The notes under the pieces were generated by a model. The model saw only the letters and a program-made list of their open reading frames with translations. It made no database searches and had not been told where the DNA came from. The translations under genes were made by a program, and so were the position numbers. A stretch of DNA of 64,000 nucleotides, from contig CAZJBS010000011.1 of the NCBI GenBank assembly GCA_964544475.1, forward strand, positions 1 to 64,000, in the 5' to 3' direction. Below are positions 33,900 through 42,632 of the stretch, one piece after another. Source of the DNA: CAZJBS01 sp964544475 (lineage in GTDB: Bacteria; CLD3; SB21). Positions within the stretch are counted from its first letter, which is position 1. Every line of letters begins with the position of its first letter.

Positions 33900-35300
33900 A
33901 TGTCGAAGCTCAAAGAAAGACCAAAACCCTTTGTATTTCCCGAATTCTGCAAGGGTTGTGGTCGGTGCATTGAAGCCTGTCCCAAGCATTGCATCGAGGC
34001 GGGAAAGGAGATTCATCCTGCCACAGGACTGATCCCGGTTGTTCTAAATCTGGATCAATGCAATGGGTGCGGGTTGTGCATCACGGCATGTCCCGAACCA
34101 TACGGCCTGAAACCGGCGGAAAGTGAGTACAATTTTGAGCTTCTGGATCCCGCGAAATTGTTTGGTGAGAGGCCGTCCAACGCTCAAAGAGCTGTTCCCA
34201 TTCATGACGCGATGCAACTTTTGCCGGACATGGAACCGCTTGTCATCAAGGGGACGTATGCGTCGGCGATCGGGGCCTTGCTGGCCGGTTGTCGTCATTT
34301 TTTCGGATACCCGATCACACCGTCGACCGAGGGTGCCGAACTGATGGCCAAACTCCTGCCGGAAATGGACGGTGTTTTTGTACAGGCGGTCAGCGAGGTG
34401 GCGACCGTCAACATGATGTATGGGTGCAGCGGCGCCGGACTGCGATGCATGACATTCACATCATCGCCGGGCTTCAGTTTGATGCTGGAGGGCATTTCAT
34501 ACATGATCGGTGCGGAATTGCCGGGCGTGTTTGTCAATATCATGCGCGGCGGGCCCGGCTTGGGCAATATTGCGCCCGAACAGGCCGATGTAAAATTGGT
34601 TTGTCGCGGCCTGGGTCACGGTAATACCCACGCCATCGTATTGGCCCCGTCGACGCCCCAGGAAATGCTGGATCTGACGATGCTGGCCTTTGATCTTTCC
34701 TTCAAATACCGCAATCCTGTCATCATTGTCGGCGATGGATATCTTGGACAGATCACCGGCCGGGTGAAACTGCCGAGACACCTTGTCAAACCCGGCATTC
34801 CCGAATGGGCCGTGTACGGGGATGCCATGCACCGCGGCAACCTGATTTGCTCCATCGAACTGAATGAACCCGATTTGGAAGAGCACAACAAACATATCAA
34901 TACGAAATACCAGAAGATGATTGATCGCGAACAGCGGGTCGATTTATTTAACTGTGATGACGCCGACGTGCTTCTGATGGCCAGCAATACGCCGTCCCGC
35001 ATGGCCAAGGGTGCGGTTCAGCATTTGCGCCAGGACGGCATCAAAGCCGGTCTTTTCAGGCCGGTGACGATCTGGCCATTTCCGATCGATGCCCTCCGGT
35101 CAATTCTGCCGCGTGTGAAATGCATCGTGGTTGTGGAGGCCAGCAATGGTCAGTTGGAGGATGAACTCCGGCTGGCCCTGAGCAAAGCCGGAATAACAGA
35201 CATTCCAACCATTGAAAATGTCCGACACTTTGGCGGTGTGCTGCCCCAGATGCAGGAGATCATCGACAAGGTCGAAAGTCTTGAGGAGGTGGTATCATGA
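33900..35300 (+). CDS. korA: 2-oxoacid:ferredoxin oxidoreductase, ferredoxin-alpha fusion
   Basis: This is a 466-residue protein. AAAAGGAG precedes the ATG at 33900. Residues about 10-75 are a 2[4Fe-4S] ferredoxin domain (CKGCGRCIEACP and CNGCGLCITACP). The rest is the alpha subunit: pyrimidine-binding domain (KGTYASAIGALLAGCRHFFGYPITPS) and the C-terminal transketolase-like domain. The complex oxidatively decarboxylates a 2-oxoacid to acyl-CoA with reduced ferredoxin, or runs in reverse as a carboxylase. 2-Oxoglutarate or branched-chain 2-oxoacids are the likeliest substrates; sequence inspection cannot choose. It overlaps the next gene by four bases. Confidence 0.9.
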   Translation: MSKLKERPKPFVFPEFCKGCGRCIEACPKHCIEAGKEIHPATGLIPVVLNLDQCNGCGLCITACPEPYGLKPAESEYNFELLDPAKLFGERPSNAQRAVPIHDAMQLLPDMEPLVIKGTYASAIGALLAGCRHFFGYPITPSTEGAELMAKLLPEMDGVFVQAVSEVATVNMMYGCSGAGLRCMTFTSSPGFSLMLEGISYMIGAELPGVFVNIMRGGPGLGNIAPEQADVKLVCRGLGHGNTHAIVLAPSTPQEMLDLTMLAFDLSFKYRNPVIIVGDGYLGQITGRVKLPRHLVKPGIPEWAVYGDAMHRGNLICSIELNEPDLEEHNKHINTKYQKMIDREQRVDLFNCDDADVLLMASNTPSRMAKGAVQHLRQDGIKAGLFRPVTIWPFPIDALRSILPRVKCIVVVEASNGQLEDELRLALSKAGITDIPTIENVRHFGGVLPQMQEIIDKVESLEEVVS

Positions 35301-36739
35301 GTGCATCGTCCTTCTTTCCTTTCTTTGAGCGCCACGCCCACGGCGAGGGACTTAAATCCCATGCGACCCACTACTGTCCCGGCTGCGGCCATGGCCTGGC
35401 CCATAAGTATCTTGTAGAAGCGATTGATGAACTCCGGATCCAGGACCGCACAGTGGCGATTTCTCCTGTGGGATGCAGCGTGTTCATGTACTACTATCTG
35501 GATGTTGGTAATTCGCAGGCGGCCCACGGAAGGGCGCCGGTTGTGGCGATGGGCCACAAGCTCGCCAATCCCGACTCCGTTGTCATCAGCTACCAGGGGG
35601 ACGGTGACCTCGCGTCGATAGGCCTCGCCGAGATCATTTCGACCGCACAGATGGGAGTTCCAATTACCGTCATTTTTGTGAACAATGCCATCTATGGTAT
35701 GACCGGCGGCCAAATGGCTCCGACCACGCTGATAGGTCAATCGACAGCGACATCGCCGCATGGCCGCAACCGCGGCATGGGGGAGCCTCTGAAAATGGCG
35801 GAGCTGATTGCGCAATTGGACGGGCCGATGTATGTTGAACGTGTGGCGTTATTTGATGCGAAGATGCGCACGCACGCCAAACGTGCCATAAAGAAGGCCA
35901 TTCAACTTCAGGTCGAAGGAAGGGGCTTTGCCTTTGTCGAAGTGCTGTCAGAATGCCCGACCCACCTGAAGATGACCCCCCAACAAGCCGAGGAATGGGT
36001 GAAAAACAGCATGGTTCCGGTTTTCCCGCTTGGCATCAAGAAAGACGAAACCAGAGAACCCTGGTTCAAGCTGAATCCCCCGAAATTTGACGCCGCGCTC
36101 ATGCAGAAAGTGGTGGGTGGAACACAAGAACACGTTTTGCGATCGTGTCCCGCTTTTCCGACTCATATCCGTCCCCACGACGTCTCTCTGAAATTGGCTG
36201 GTTCGGGAGGCGACGGCGCTCAGACGGCGGCCATGCTCATCACTCGTGCGGCTATCAATGAAGGCTTTGATGGTACGCACATCCCCAGTTACGGCCCCGA
36301 ATCTCGAGGCGGCACATCCTATGCGGACGTTCACATCGCCGAGGAAGAGGTGCTTTCTCCGGCATCGCCCCATCCAGATATTCTGGTTGCATTCAATGCG
36401 CCCAGTCTGACCAAGTTTGGCCCGAACGTGGTGTCCGGAGGCGTCATACTTTATGACAGTTCGGTCATCCACGACGTTCCGGATTTTCATCGCGAGAATG
36501 TGAAGGTCTATGGTATTCCATTCACGGATATTGCTGTTGACCTTGGGAAAGCCATGGTTAAGAATATTGTGGCTTTGGGAGCGCTGCAGGCGGCCACGCA
36601 GATTTTTCCGGAACAGACGTTTGTCACGGCCATCGGTCAGGCGCTCAAAGACAAGTGCGCGATGATTCCGTTGAATGAAGAAGCGTTCAAGTGGGGAGGG
36701 GCATCGTTTCGGGAACTCTATGAGCCGCAGAGAGCATGA
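35297..36739 (+). CDS. korB: 2-oxoacid:ferredoxin oxidoreductase, beta-gamma fusion
   Basis: This is a 480-residue protein. Residues 1 to about 285 form the thiamine-diphosphate-binding beta subunit (HYCPGCGHGLAH, SYQGDGDLASIG, VNNAIYGMTGGQMAPTT). Residues about 295-480 form the gamma subunit (LAGSGGDGAQTAAMLITRAA, PSYGPESRGGTSYADV). The start is in an ATGA overlap with korA, so the two are translationally coupled. With the ferredoxin-alpha partner, all four functional parts come from two genes. Ferredoxin reduced here could feed the nearby electron chain or reductive carboxylation. Confidence 0.9.
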   Translation: MSASSFFPFFERHAHGEGLKSHATHYCPGCGHGLAHKYLVEAIDELRIQDRTVAISPVGCSVFMYYYLDVGNSQAAHGRAPVVAMGHKLANPDSVVISYQGDGDLASIGLAEIISTAQMGVPITVIFVNNAIYGMTGGQMAPTTLIGQSTATSPHGRNRGMGEPLKMAELIAQLDGPMYVERVALFDAKMRTHAKRAIKKAIQLQVEGRGFAFVEVLSECPTHLKMTPQQAEEWVKNSMVPVFPLGIKKDETREPWFKLNPPKFDAALMQKVVGGTQEHVLRSCPAFPTHIRPHDVSLKLAGSGGDGAQTAAMLITRAAINEGFDGTHIPSYGPESRGGTSYADVHIAEEEVLSPASPHPDILVAFNAPSLTKFGPNVVSGGVILYDSSVIHDVPDFHRENVKVYGIPFTDIAVDLGKAMVKNIVALGALQAATQIFPEQTFVTAIGQALKDKCAMIPLNEEAFKWGGASFRELYEPQRA

Positions 36740-36762
36740 GTGGGCATAAGAATCGGTAACAA

Positions 36763-36789
36763 AAAAAGGGACGCAAGCCGTCCCTTTTT
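36763..36789. terminator. bidirectional terminator
   Basis: AAAAAGGGACG-CAAGC-CGTCCCTTTTT is an eleven-base stem between the convergent korB and B12-domain genes, with A- and T-runs that serve both strands. Confidence 0.92.
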
Positions 36790-36800
36790 CTTGTCGTGCG

Positions 36801-37226
36801 CTATGAATCCTGTCGGTTTACAGGCCGGTGCTGTCGATGCCATTGCCTTATGAATTCGGCTACTTCCGTTGTGGCAGTGCCGGGGCCAAATAGCTTCGCA
36901 ACACCGATCCGATGCAGCTCCTCCGCATCCTGCTCAGGTATGATGCCTCCTCCGATCAGCAGAATATCGTCCAAACCCTCCATCTTCATGGCTTCCACGA
37001 TGCGCGGAAAAAGGCTCATGTGCGAACCGGAAAGAATACTGACGGCAATCACATCCACGTCTTCCTGCAGTGCGGCGCGAACGATCATTTCGGGCGTCTG
37101 GCGAAGTCCTGTGTAAATGACCTCCATACCGGCATCGCGAAGACCGCTGGCGATGATCTTAGCACCGCGGTCGTGTCCGTCCAAACCGGGTTTGGCCACC
37201 AATACTTTGATCTTTTTTTCCATCAT
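36801..37226 (-). CDS. free-standing B12-binding domain, methylmalonyl-CoA mutase C-terminal type
   Basis: This is a 141-residue protein with the cobalamin signature D-x-H-x-x-G (GLDGHDRGAK, residues about 14-22), the SILSGSH loop and the LIGGGIIP strand. These match the C-terminal domain of methylmalonyl-CoA mutase and the small subunit of split acyl-CoA mutases. The catalytic TIM-barrel subunit is not in this window, so it must be elsewhere if this is a mutase part. The start overlaps the stop of the DUF1573-like gene (ATGA). No other acyl-CoA mutase, epimerase or MeaB gene is adjacent. Confidence 0.85.
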   Translation of the reverse strand: MMEKKIKVLVAKPGLDGHDRGAKIIASGLRDAGMEVIYTGLRQTPEMIVRAALQEDVDVIAVSILSGSHMSLFPRIVEAMKMEGLDDILLIGGGIIPEQDAEELHRIGVAKLFGPGTATTEVAEFIRQWHRQHRPVNRQDS

Positions 37227-37669
37227 GGGGTGATTCTTTCGTTATCCCGGCGTTCTTGCACGTCGGCATAAACGGTGAGTTGTATCATAGGGTTGTTGAT
37301 GTCGTTCGAAAGGACGGTGACAGACTGTTCCTGAAAACCCGTCCGTTTGGATGTATCCAGAATGATATGGATCCGGCCTCCGCCATCCGGTCCAACAACC
37401 CGGTCCGTGATCAAGCTGGCCGTGCATGCGCACGTGCCATAGACCCGGTTGATCCTCAGAGAATCGCGGCCTTCGTTGGTGAACCGGAACTGATATTCCG
37501 GTTTCTCACCTTCCACGACCTTGCCAAAATCATGGGAGTGTTTTTCGAACTTGATGGTGGGATATTTCGGGCGTGCCTTGCTCCGATACTCCAACGTCAT
37601 TGAAGCCACGATGCCCAGCGCGGTCACCAGTCCGACGCCGGCAATCATTATTTTAGTTTGTGCTCGCAT
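37223..37669 (-). CDS. DUF1573-like membrane-anchored protein
   Basis: This is a 148-residue protein. The start at 37669 lies 13 bp after the upstream TPR gene; longer frames overlap that gene. An N-terminal anchor or signal (IMIAGVGLVTALGIVASM) precedes an immunoglobulin-like beta domain with the DUF1573 pattern (HSHDFGKVVEGEKPEYQFRFTNEGRDSLRINRVYGTCACT-like spacing). Such domains are frequent in secreted FCB proteins; their function is unknown. It is translationally coupled to the B12-domain gene, although no functional link is obvious. Confidence 0.8.
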   Translation of the reverse strand: MRAQTKIMIAGVGLVTALGIVASMTLEYRSKARPKYPTIKFEKHSHDFGKVVEGEKPEYQFRFTNEGRDSLRINRVYGTCACTASLITDRVVGPDGGGRIHIILDTSKRTGFQEQSVTVLSNDINNPMIQLTVYADVQERRDNERITP

Positions 37670-37682
37670 GATGGTTCTTGAA

Positions 37683-38711
37683 CTAATAGCCCTGGGCTGT
37701 GAGTTGGTGGTAGGTCTGTTCATAGGGAGCCGCCGCGCCGTAGTCGCCCATCTTCTTGTAGATTACCGACAAGAAATAGGAAGACGTCTTCAGTTCGATT
37801 TTGGAACTCCCGTCCATCGAATTGAGACGATAGGCGGTTGTGAAACAATCAAGGGCTTCAGATTGGCGTTCCTTATAATAAAGACACATGCCGACCGTAT
37901 TCTGGTTAACCCCCTGGCCATAGTGGTCATTCGTCTTTTGAGCCAGGAGGAGGGCTTCATTGGCGAGGCCCATGGCCTGTTCATATTGGCCAAGGAAATA
38001 CTGACATCGGGCCGCGTTTTCCGCAGTCAGCTTGAGATACTGTTCATCGCCCTTCATTCGATAGAACGCAAGCGCCGAAAGCAGATCTCTTATAGCGTCC
38101 GCATAATCGCCGCGTTTCATGCTTTCCTCACCGGCCTTCTTGAGTTGATCGGCTTCGGTGATTGTCAGGGCAGCCGGGCCTGTCGCGCCGTCGAGTTGGT
38201 TCTTTTCAGCCTGGTACTTGGAAGCCTCTTCGATATCTTGCAATTCCTGATACGTGTCTATCAAGTTTTGCAGATCGATCTTGATGTCATCCTTGGTGCC
38301 CGTAAGACGGCTCTGGATTAGCGCAGCATGGAAGTAGGAAGCAGCGGTCAAATAATCTTCACGCGAGAAATAAATCGTGCCCAGCCGGTTGTTGGCATAC
38401 CCTATGGCATTCGTATCGTTCAATGTCGTGGCCAAGGCCAGACATTGGAGATTGGCCGATATGGCCTCGTCGTACCGCTTGGACTTTCCAAACAGTTTTG
38501 CAAGGAATTGCAGGGAATTGAGTTCCCATTTCTTGTCAGATTTTGCGCGATAGATCTGCAAGGCATTATTAAAAGCCAACTCCGCGTCGGAAAAAGCCTC
38601 TTTCTGGAAGAGCTCTTTTCCGCGCTTGTACTCGCCATCGGCCCAATTGATATCCTGCCCGGCCACGTGAGGGGCCAAAATCAACGCCGCCAATAACCAA
38701 CAGACTCTCAT
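37683..38711 (-). CDS. secreted tetratricopeptide-repeat protein
   Basis: This is a 342-residue protein. The start at 38711 follows AGGA and gives the signal peptide MRVCWLLAALILAPHVAG. The mature part contains about seven TPR-like helical pairs (ADGEYKRGKELFQKEAFSDAELAFNNALQIY, YANNRLGTIYFSREDYLTAASYFHAAL, as pattern examples). A linker near the middle separates two TPR blocks. It is the first gene of a three-gene minus-strand unit with the DUF1573-like and B12-domain genes. A scaffold role in the periplasm is likely, partners unknown. Confidence 0.82.
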   Translation of the reverse strand: MRVCWLLAALILAPHVAGQDINWADGEYKRGKELFQKEAFSDAELAFNNALQIYRAKSDKKWELNSLQFLAKLFGKSKRYDEAISANLQCLALATTLNDTNAIGYANNRLGTIYFSREDYLTAASYFHAALIQSRLTGTKDDIKIDLQNLIDTYQELQDIEEASKYQAEKNQLDGATGPAALTITEADQLKKAGEESMKRGDYADAIRDLLSALAFYRMKGDEQYLKLTAENAARCQYFLGQYEQAMGLANEALLLAQKTNDHYGQGVNQNTVGMCLYYKERQSEALDCFTTAYRLNSMDGSSKIELKTSSYFLSVIYKKMGDYGAAAPYEQTYHQLTAQGY

Positions 38712-39013
38712 GTTTTTCCTGATTTTGCCTGTTACCAATCGCACGGAATGTAGGTGTTTGACTGAAAACAATCAAGATGAGAGATAAGAGGAGCATGGAC
38801 GCCAGACTTATTTCATTTTCCAAAACACCCCAATGAAGTCCATTCGCGGGCCGGTCAAAGAAAAGCCAGGCGAGTGACCATTGCGAAGAAATGCTCATTT
38901 TTGTTGACATTAATTTAGTAAGTAATTACATTGAACTTAGATGCATACAACACGGATTTCTGGGAAGAAATGTTCAACATAATGATCAAACAAATCGCGT
39001 TGAAGGAGGTATC
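38712..39013. other. divergent intergenic region
   Basis: This 302-bp region lies between the TPR gene (minus) and the coiled-coil lipoprotein (plus). It contains one good sigma70-like promoter (38904-38932) for the plus strand. Nothing else was recognised. Confidence 0.5.
38904..38932 (+). promoter_or_regulatory. sigma70-like promoter
   Basis: A perfect -35 TTGACA, a 17-bp spacer and -10 TACATT (four of six) lie about 80 bp before the lipoprotein start at 39014. Confidence 0.6.
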
Positions 39014-39307
39014 ATGTCTGCAGTGAAAGTGAAACTTCTATCGGCGGCATATCTTGTCGTTCTGGCTACGCTGTGGGGTTGCACATCGTATGCCTCAAAA
39101 GAAGAACTGACGCAACTCGATGAACGTCGGGCGCAAGTCCAGTCCATGCGCCAGAAAGTAACCGAGTTGACCAACGACAAGAAGAAGGCCGAGCAGGACG
39201 TTCAGCAGAAAAAACAGAAGCTGGATCAAGCCAAGAAAGAAAAAGAAATGGTCCTTAAGCGCCTTGAAGAAATTGAGAAGGCTAACATGACCGAATCAAC
39301 CAAGTAG
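39014..39307 (+). CDS. small coiled-coil lipoprotein
   Basis: This is a 97-residue protein with AAGGAGG seven bases before the ATG at 39014. The lipoprotein signal has lipobox TLWGC (Cys23). The mature 75 residues are highly charged, rich in Lys, Glu and Gln, and form one continuous heptad-like helix (LDERRAQVQSMRQKVTEL, DVQQKKQKLDQAKKEKEM). It resembles Lpp-like or OmpA-associated spacer lipoproteins in form only. It is probably co-transcribed with the LysM coiled-coil protein 33 bp downstream; the pair may tether envelope and peptidoglycan. Confidence 0.8.
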   Translation: MSAVKVKLLSAAYLVVLATLWGCTSYASKEELTQLDERRAQVQSMRQKVTELTNDKKKAEQDVQQKKQKLDQAKKEKEMVLKRLEEIEKANMTESTK

Positions 39308-39340
39308 GCCAACCGGGTAAACAATTAGGAGACTACAGAA

Positions 39341-40189
39341 ATGAAACTTTTCAATATTCTCATGCTGGTCGTCCTGCTCCTGGCCGTCTCGGAGATCGCG
39401 CCTGCCCAGGAAGCCAAGATGAAGAAAGAAGACTGGACCAACGAAATGAACGGTTTGTCCGGTCAGCAATCCAACCTGCAGTATCAGATCGACAGCCTGA
39501 ACAAGGCAGTCGCCGGCCTCAAGGATGAAGGCGCCAAACTGGACAAGGAAACCGAACAACTGTGGAATGAAATCTATGCCGCCGCCGGTACGGACAAGGC
39601 CGGTGTCGATGAAATGAAAAAGAAATTGTCTGATCTCGAAGGCCGGATTAACGAGTATGCCAAAGAATCGGACGAATCCCTGAGCAAGAAAGTGGCCGAG
39701 TTGGAGGCTTTAAAGGCTGAGGTTGATGCGAACAAGAAAGACAAGCGCTATGCTTTGTCTGAGATTTTCAACAAAGTCAACGATCTCTCCAATCGGTGCG
39801 ATCAGTTGATACAGCGCGGCAAGAACTACACGCCGCCCAAGCCCGCCCATGATACCTATGTCGTCAATTCGGGCGATTACTTGTGGAGAATCTCCGGCAA
39901 GAAAGACATTTATGCCGATCCTTTCCAATGGATGAAAATCTATTCGGCGAACCGGGATCAGATTCGTAATCCGGATCTGATTTTTCCAAGGCAGTCTTTC
40001 ATCATTCCACGTTCGGCCGAATCCAATGAGTATTGGGTCATGCGCGGGGACAACCTCAAACTGATTGCCCAAAAGGTCTATGGCAGCCCATCCAGTTGGG
40101 TGAAGATTTACAATGCCAACAAGGGCATCATTGGGGATGATGCAACCAGAATCTACCCGCACACCATATTGATTATCCCGAAAGACTAA
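39341..40189 (+). CDS. secreted coiled-coil protein with two LysM domains
   Basis: This is a 282-residue protein with TTAGGAG upstream. The signal peptide ends AVSEIAPAQE. Residues about 30-150 are a long coiled coil (LSGQQSNLQYQIDSLNKAV, KKLSDLEGRINEYAKES). Two C-terminal LysM domains follow (about 173-222, YVVNSGDYLWRISG...FIIP, and 231-280, YWVMRGDNLKLIAQ...LIIP). It is probably a periplasmic peptidoglycan-binding spacer acting with the coiled-coil lipoprotein before it. A terminator follows closely. Confidence 0.88.
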   Translation: MKLFNILMLVVLLLAVSEIAPAQEAKMKKEDWTNEMNGLSGQQSNLQYQIDSLNKAVAGLKDEGAKLDKETEQLWNEIYAAAGTDKAGVDEMKKKLSDLEGRINEYAKESDESLSKKVAELEALKAEVDANKKDKRYALSEIFNKVNDLSNRCDQLIQRGKNYTPPKPAHDTYVVNSGDYLWRISGKKDIYADPFQWMKIYSANRDQIRNPDLIFPRQSFIIPRSAESNEYWVMRGDNLKLIAQKVYGSPSSWVKIYNANKGIIGDDATRIYPHTILIIPKD

Positions 40190-40248
40190 CCGTGGTTAAT
40201 TCTGATATGGGCGGACATATCTTAAAGGTCCGTAAACCTTGACACAAG

Positions 40249-40284
40249 GCTCTCGAGCAGACACCGCTCGGGAGCTTTTTTTTT
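40249..40284 (+). terminator. Rho-independent terminator 12 bp before phoH
   Basis: GCTCTCGAGC-N7-GCTCGGGAGC is a ten-base stem with one wobble pair, followed by nine T. The phoH ribosome binding site GGAG starts at the base after the T-run, so this may be an attenuator for phoH as well as the end of the LysM operon. Confidence 0.9.
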
Positions 40285-40295
40285 GGAGTCATGAT

Positions 40296-41333
40296 TTGGG
40301 TGAATGGATAGAAAAATCAATCCAGCTTCGGGATATCAATCCGGTCGTGCTCCTCGGCCCGAATGACTCCAACCTGAAAATCATTGAGAAGCGTTTCAAG
40401 GCCAAGATTGTCGTGCGGGGAAATACGGTGAGTATCAAAGGCCGTCCGGGCGAAGTGGAGTTGGTGGAAGAAGTATTCACCGAACTAGTATTCCTGGCGC
40501 ACAAAAAGCCGCAGGTGGACGCCGTGGACGTTGAAACCCTGGTCCGTCTCGTGAGGGCGGGTGTTGAAACTGCGGCGGTCCGCACCGAAGAACGGGAACA
40601 TACGGAGATTCACCACAAGCTGGATGAAGTCGTGTTGTTCACACACCGCGATTTCGTCGAAGTGAAAACGAAGATTCAGGCGGAGTACGTCAAGCAGGCC
40701 AGGGAAAACGATATCGTATTTGCCATTGGTCCGGCCGGTACAGGAAAGACATATCTTGCTGTTGCGCTGGCGGTGGCGGCCCTAAAGAACAAGGATGTGG
40801 ATCGTATCGTCTTGACGCGGCCGGCCGTCGAAACCGGCGAAAGCCTTGGTTTTTTGCCCGGTGACCTCCGTGAGAAAATCGACCCGTATCTGCGTCCGCT
40901 GTACGATGCGCTGCACGACATGGTTTCCCACAAGGAATTGATCCGGTATATGGAAACCGGCGTTATCGAAATTGTGCCGTTGGCCTTCATGCGTGGGCGG
41001 ACACTGAACAATGCATTTGTCATTCTGGATGAGGCCCAGAATACGACGCCGACTCAGATGAAGATGTTCCTGACGAGGCTTGGCGCCAATTCGAAAGCCA
41101 TCGTGACCGGAGATGTGACCCAGAGCGACCTGCCTCGTGGGACCATGTCGGGATTGCGTGAAGTGCAGGACATACTTGATGGCATTGATGGGATTGCTTT
41201 TGTCTATTTTAACAAACAAGATGTGGTCCGCCACCGGTTGATCCGTGACATAATCGATGCGTATGACGCGTTTGGCGATGGGACGGGAGAAGACCGCAAA
41301 TCCAGGTTGTCCATCCAACGTGGCGGGGAATAA
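40296..41333 (+). CDS. phoH: PhoH-family ATPase (YbeZ type)
   Basis: This is a 345-residue cytoplasmic protein close in length to E. coli YbeZ (346). The proposed TTG start has GGAG seven bases upstream. The frame is open to a TTG at 40239, but those codons form the terminator, and the ATG at 40291 is out of frame. An N-terminal KH-like domain (DSNLKIIEKRFKAKIVVRGNTVSIKG) precedes the P-loop ATPase (Walker A GPAGTGKT at 145-152, Walker B FVILDEAQNTT). YbeZ works with the YbeY endoribonuclease in rRNA maturation; no ybeY is adjacent here. It is a distant paralogue of the PIN-PhoH at 14088. Confidence 0.9.
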   Translation: MGEWIEKSIQLRDINPVVLLGPNDSNLKIIEKRFKAKIVVRGNTVSIKGRPGEVELVEEVFTELVFLAHKKPQVDAVDVETLVRLVRAGVETAAVRTEEREHTEIHHKLDEVVLFTHRDFVEVKTKIQAEYVKQARENDIVFAIGPAGTGKTYLAVALAVAALKNKDVDRIVLTRPAVETGESLGFLPGDLREKIDPYLRPLYDALHDMVSHKELIRYMETGVIEIVPLAFMRGRTLNNAFVILDEAQNTTPTQMKMFLTRLGANSKAIVTGDVTQSDLPRGTMSGLREVQDILDGIDGIAFVYFNKQDVVRHRLIRDIIDAYDAFGDGTGEDRKSRLSIQRGGE

Positions 41334-41359
41334 CCGTGCTGTATCTGTAAGGAGCTCTT

Positions 41360-42535
41360 ATGAAAGAGGTTGTGATTGTCGCTGCGGTACGAACTCCGAT
41401 CGGATCGTTCCAAGGTAAATTGTCATCCATTCCGGCACCACGCCTTGGCGCCATCGTCATCGACGCCGTCCTGAAGCGCGCCGGTATCGGCAATGATCAG
41501 GTGGATGAAGTGATTATGGGCAACGTGCTGGCAGCGGGCGAGGGCCAGGCCCCGGCCCGCCAGGCAGCGATTTTCGCGGGGTTGCCCGAGTCCGTCACAT
41601 GCATGACGATCAACAAGGTTTGTGGTTCCGGTCTTAAAGCCGTCATGCTGGCCGCGCAGGCTATACAATCCGGCGATGCTGACGTGATTGTGGCCGGCGG
41701 CATGGAGAGCATGTCCAATACGCCTTATCTGCTCGAAAAGGCCCGCCAGGGTTACCGTATGGGACACGGGCAACTTGTGGACAGCATGATCAAAGACGGC
41801 CTGTGGGACGTCTATAATGACTATCACATGGGCAATGCGGCTGAATTGTGTGCCCGGGAATGCCATATCCCCCGAGATGCGCAGGATGCCTTTGCCAGGC
41901 AGAGTTATGAGCGTACGCAGAAAGCCCAAAAAGAAGGCTATTTCAAGGATGAAATCGTGCCCGTCGTTATTCAGGACAAGAAGGGTGATCTCACCGTGGC
42001 TGAAGACGAGGAGCCCGGCAAGGCCAATTTTGAAAAAATGGTGACACTGAAGCCGGCTTTCCAAAAAGACGGCTCCGTTACGGCCGCGAATGCTTCCAAG
42101 ATCAATGACGGTGCCGCCGCCGTCGTCGTGATGTCGGCCGAACGGGCCAAACACCTGGGTCTGAAGCCGATGGTCAGATTGGTGGCCCAGGCGTCATCGG
42201 CCCGAAAACCTGAATGGTTTACGACAGCCCCCATCGACGCTATTGGCAAGGTTCTAAGCAAGACAGGCATGACTTTGGACGCCATCGATCTCTTCGAAAT
42301 CAACGAGGCGTTTGCCGTTGTGAGCCTGGCCGCCGCCAACGAACTGAAGATTCCGCACGACCGGCTCAATGTTCATGGCGGGGCGATTGCCCTGGGGCAC
42401 CCGATTGGAGCCGGTGGAACGCGTATCCTGGTAACCCTGCTGCATGCCATGAAGCGATATCAAAAGAAACACGGCATGGCGGCCATTTGTATCGGTGGCG
42501 GCGAAGCCAGTGCGGTGATTGTCGAATCCATCTGA
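41360..42535 (+). CDS. acetyl-CoA C-acetyltransferase (thiolase)
   Basis: This is a 391-residue thiolase-family enzyme. AAGGAG precedes the ATG. The acylated Cys is in INKVCGSGLKAVM (about residue 89), the catalytic His in NVHGGAIALGHPIGAGG, and the second Cys in CIGGGEASA, where most relatives have CIGGGQG. Length and motifs fit the biosynthetic AtoB/PhaA branch that condenses or cleaves acetoacetyl-CoA. It lies 26 bp after phoH and is probably on the same transcript, although the functions are unrelated. The role (ketone bodies, polyhydroxybutyrate, isoprenoids or fatty acids) is open. Confidence 0.92.
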   Translation: MKEVVIVAAVRTPIGSFQGKLSSIPAPRLGAIVIDAVLKRAGIGNDQVDEVIMGNVLAAGEGQAPARQAAIFAGLPESVTCMTINKVCGSGLKAVMLAAQAIQSGDADVIVAGGMESMSNTPYLLEKARQGYRMGHGQLVDSMIKDGLWDVYNDYHMGNAAELCARECHIPRDAQDAFARQSYERTQKAQKEGYFKDEIVPVVIQDKKGDLTVAEDEEPGKANFEKMVTLKPAFQKDGSVTAANASKINDGAAAVVVMSAERAKHLGLKPMVRLVAQASSARKPEWFTTAPIDAIGKVLSKTGMTLDAIDLFEINEAFAVVSLAAANELKIPHDRLNVHGGAIALGHPIGAGGTRILVTLLHAMKRYQKKHGMAAICIGGGEASAVIVESI

Positions 42536-42632
42536 ATTGAATCGAGTAAGCCAATTGACCTAGGTTGCGGCAACGATACTTCCGCTTGCTCAAGGATCAC
42601 GCCGCGTCAACAACTACTGAAAGAAACTGATC

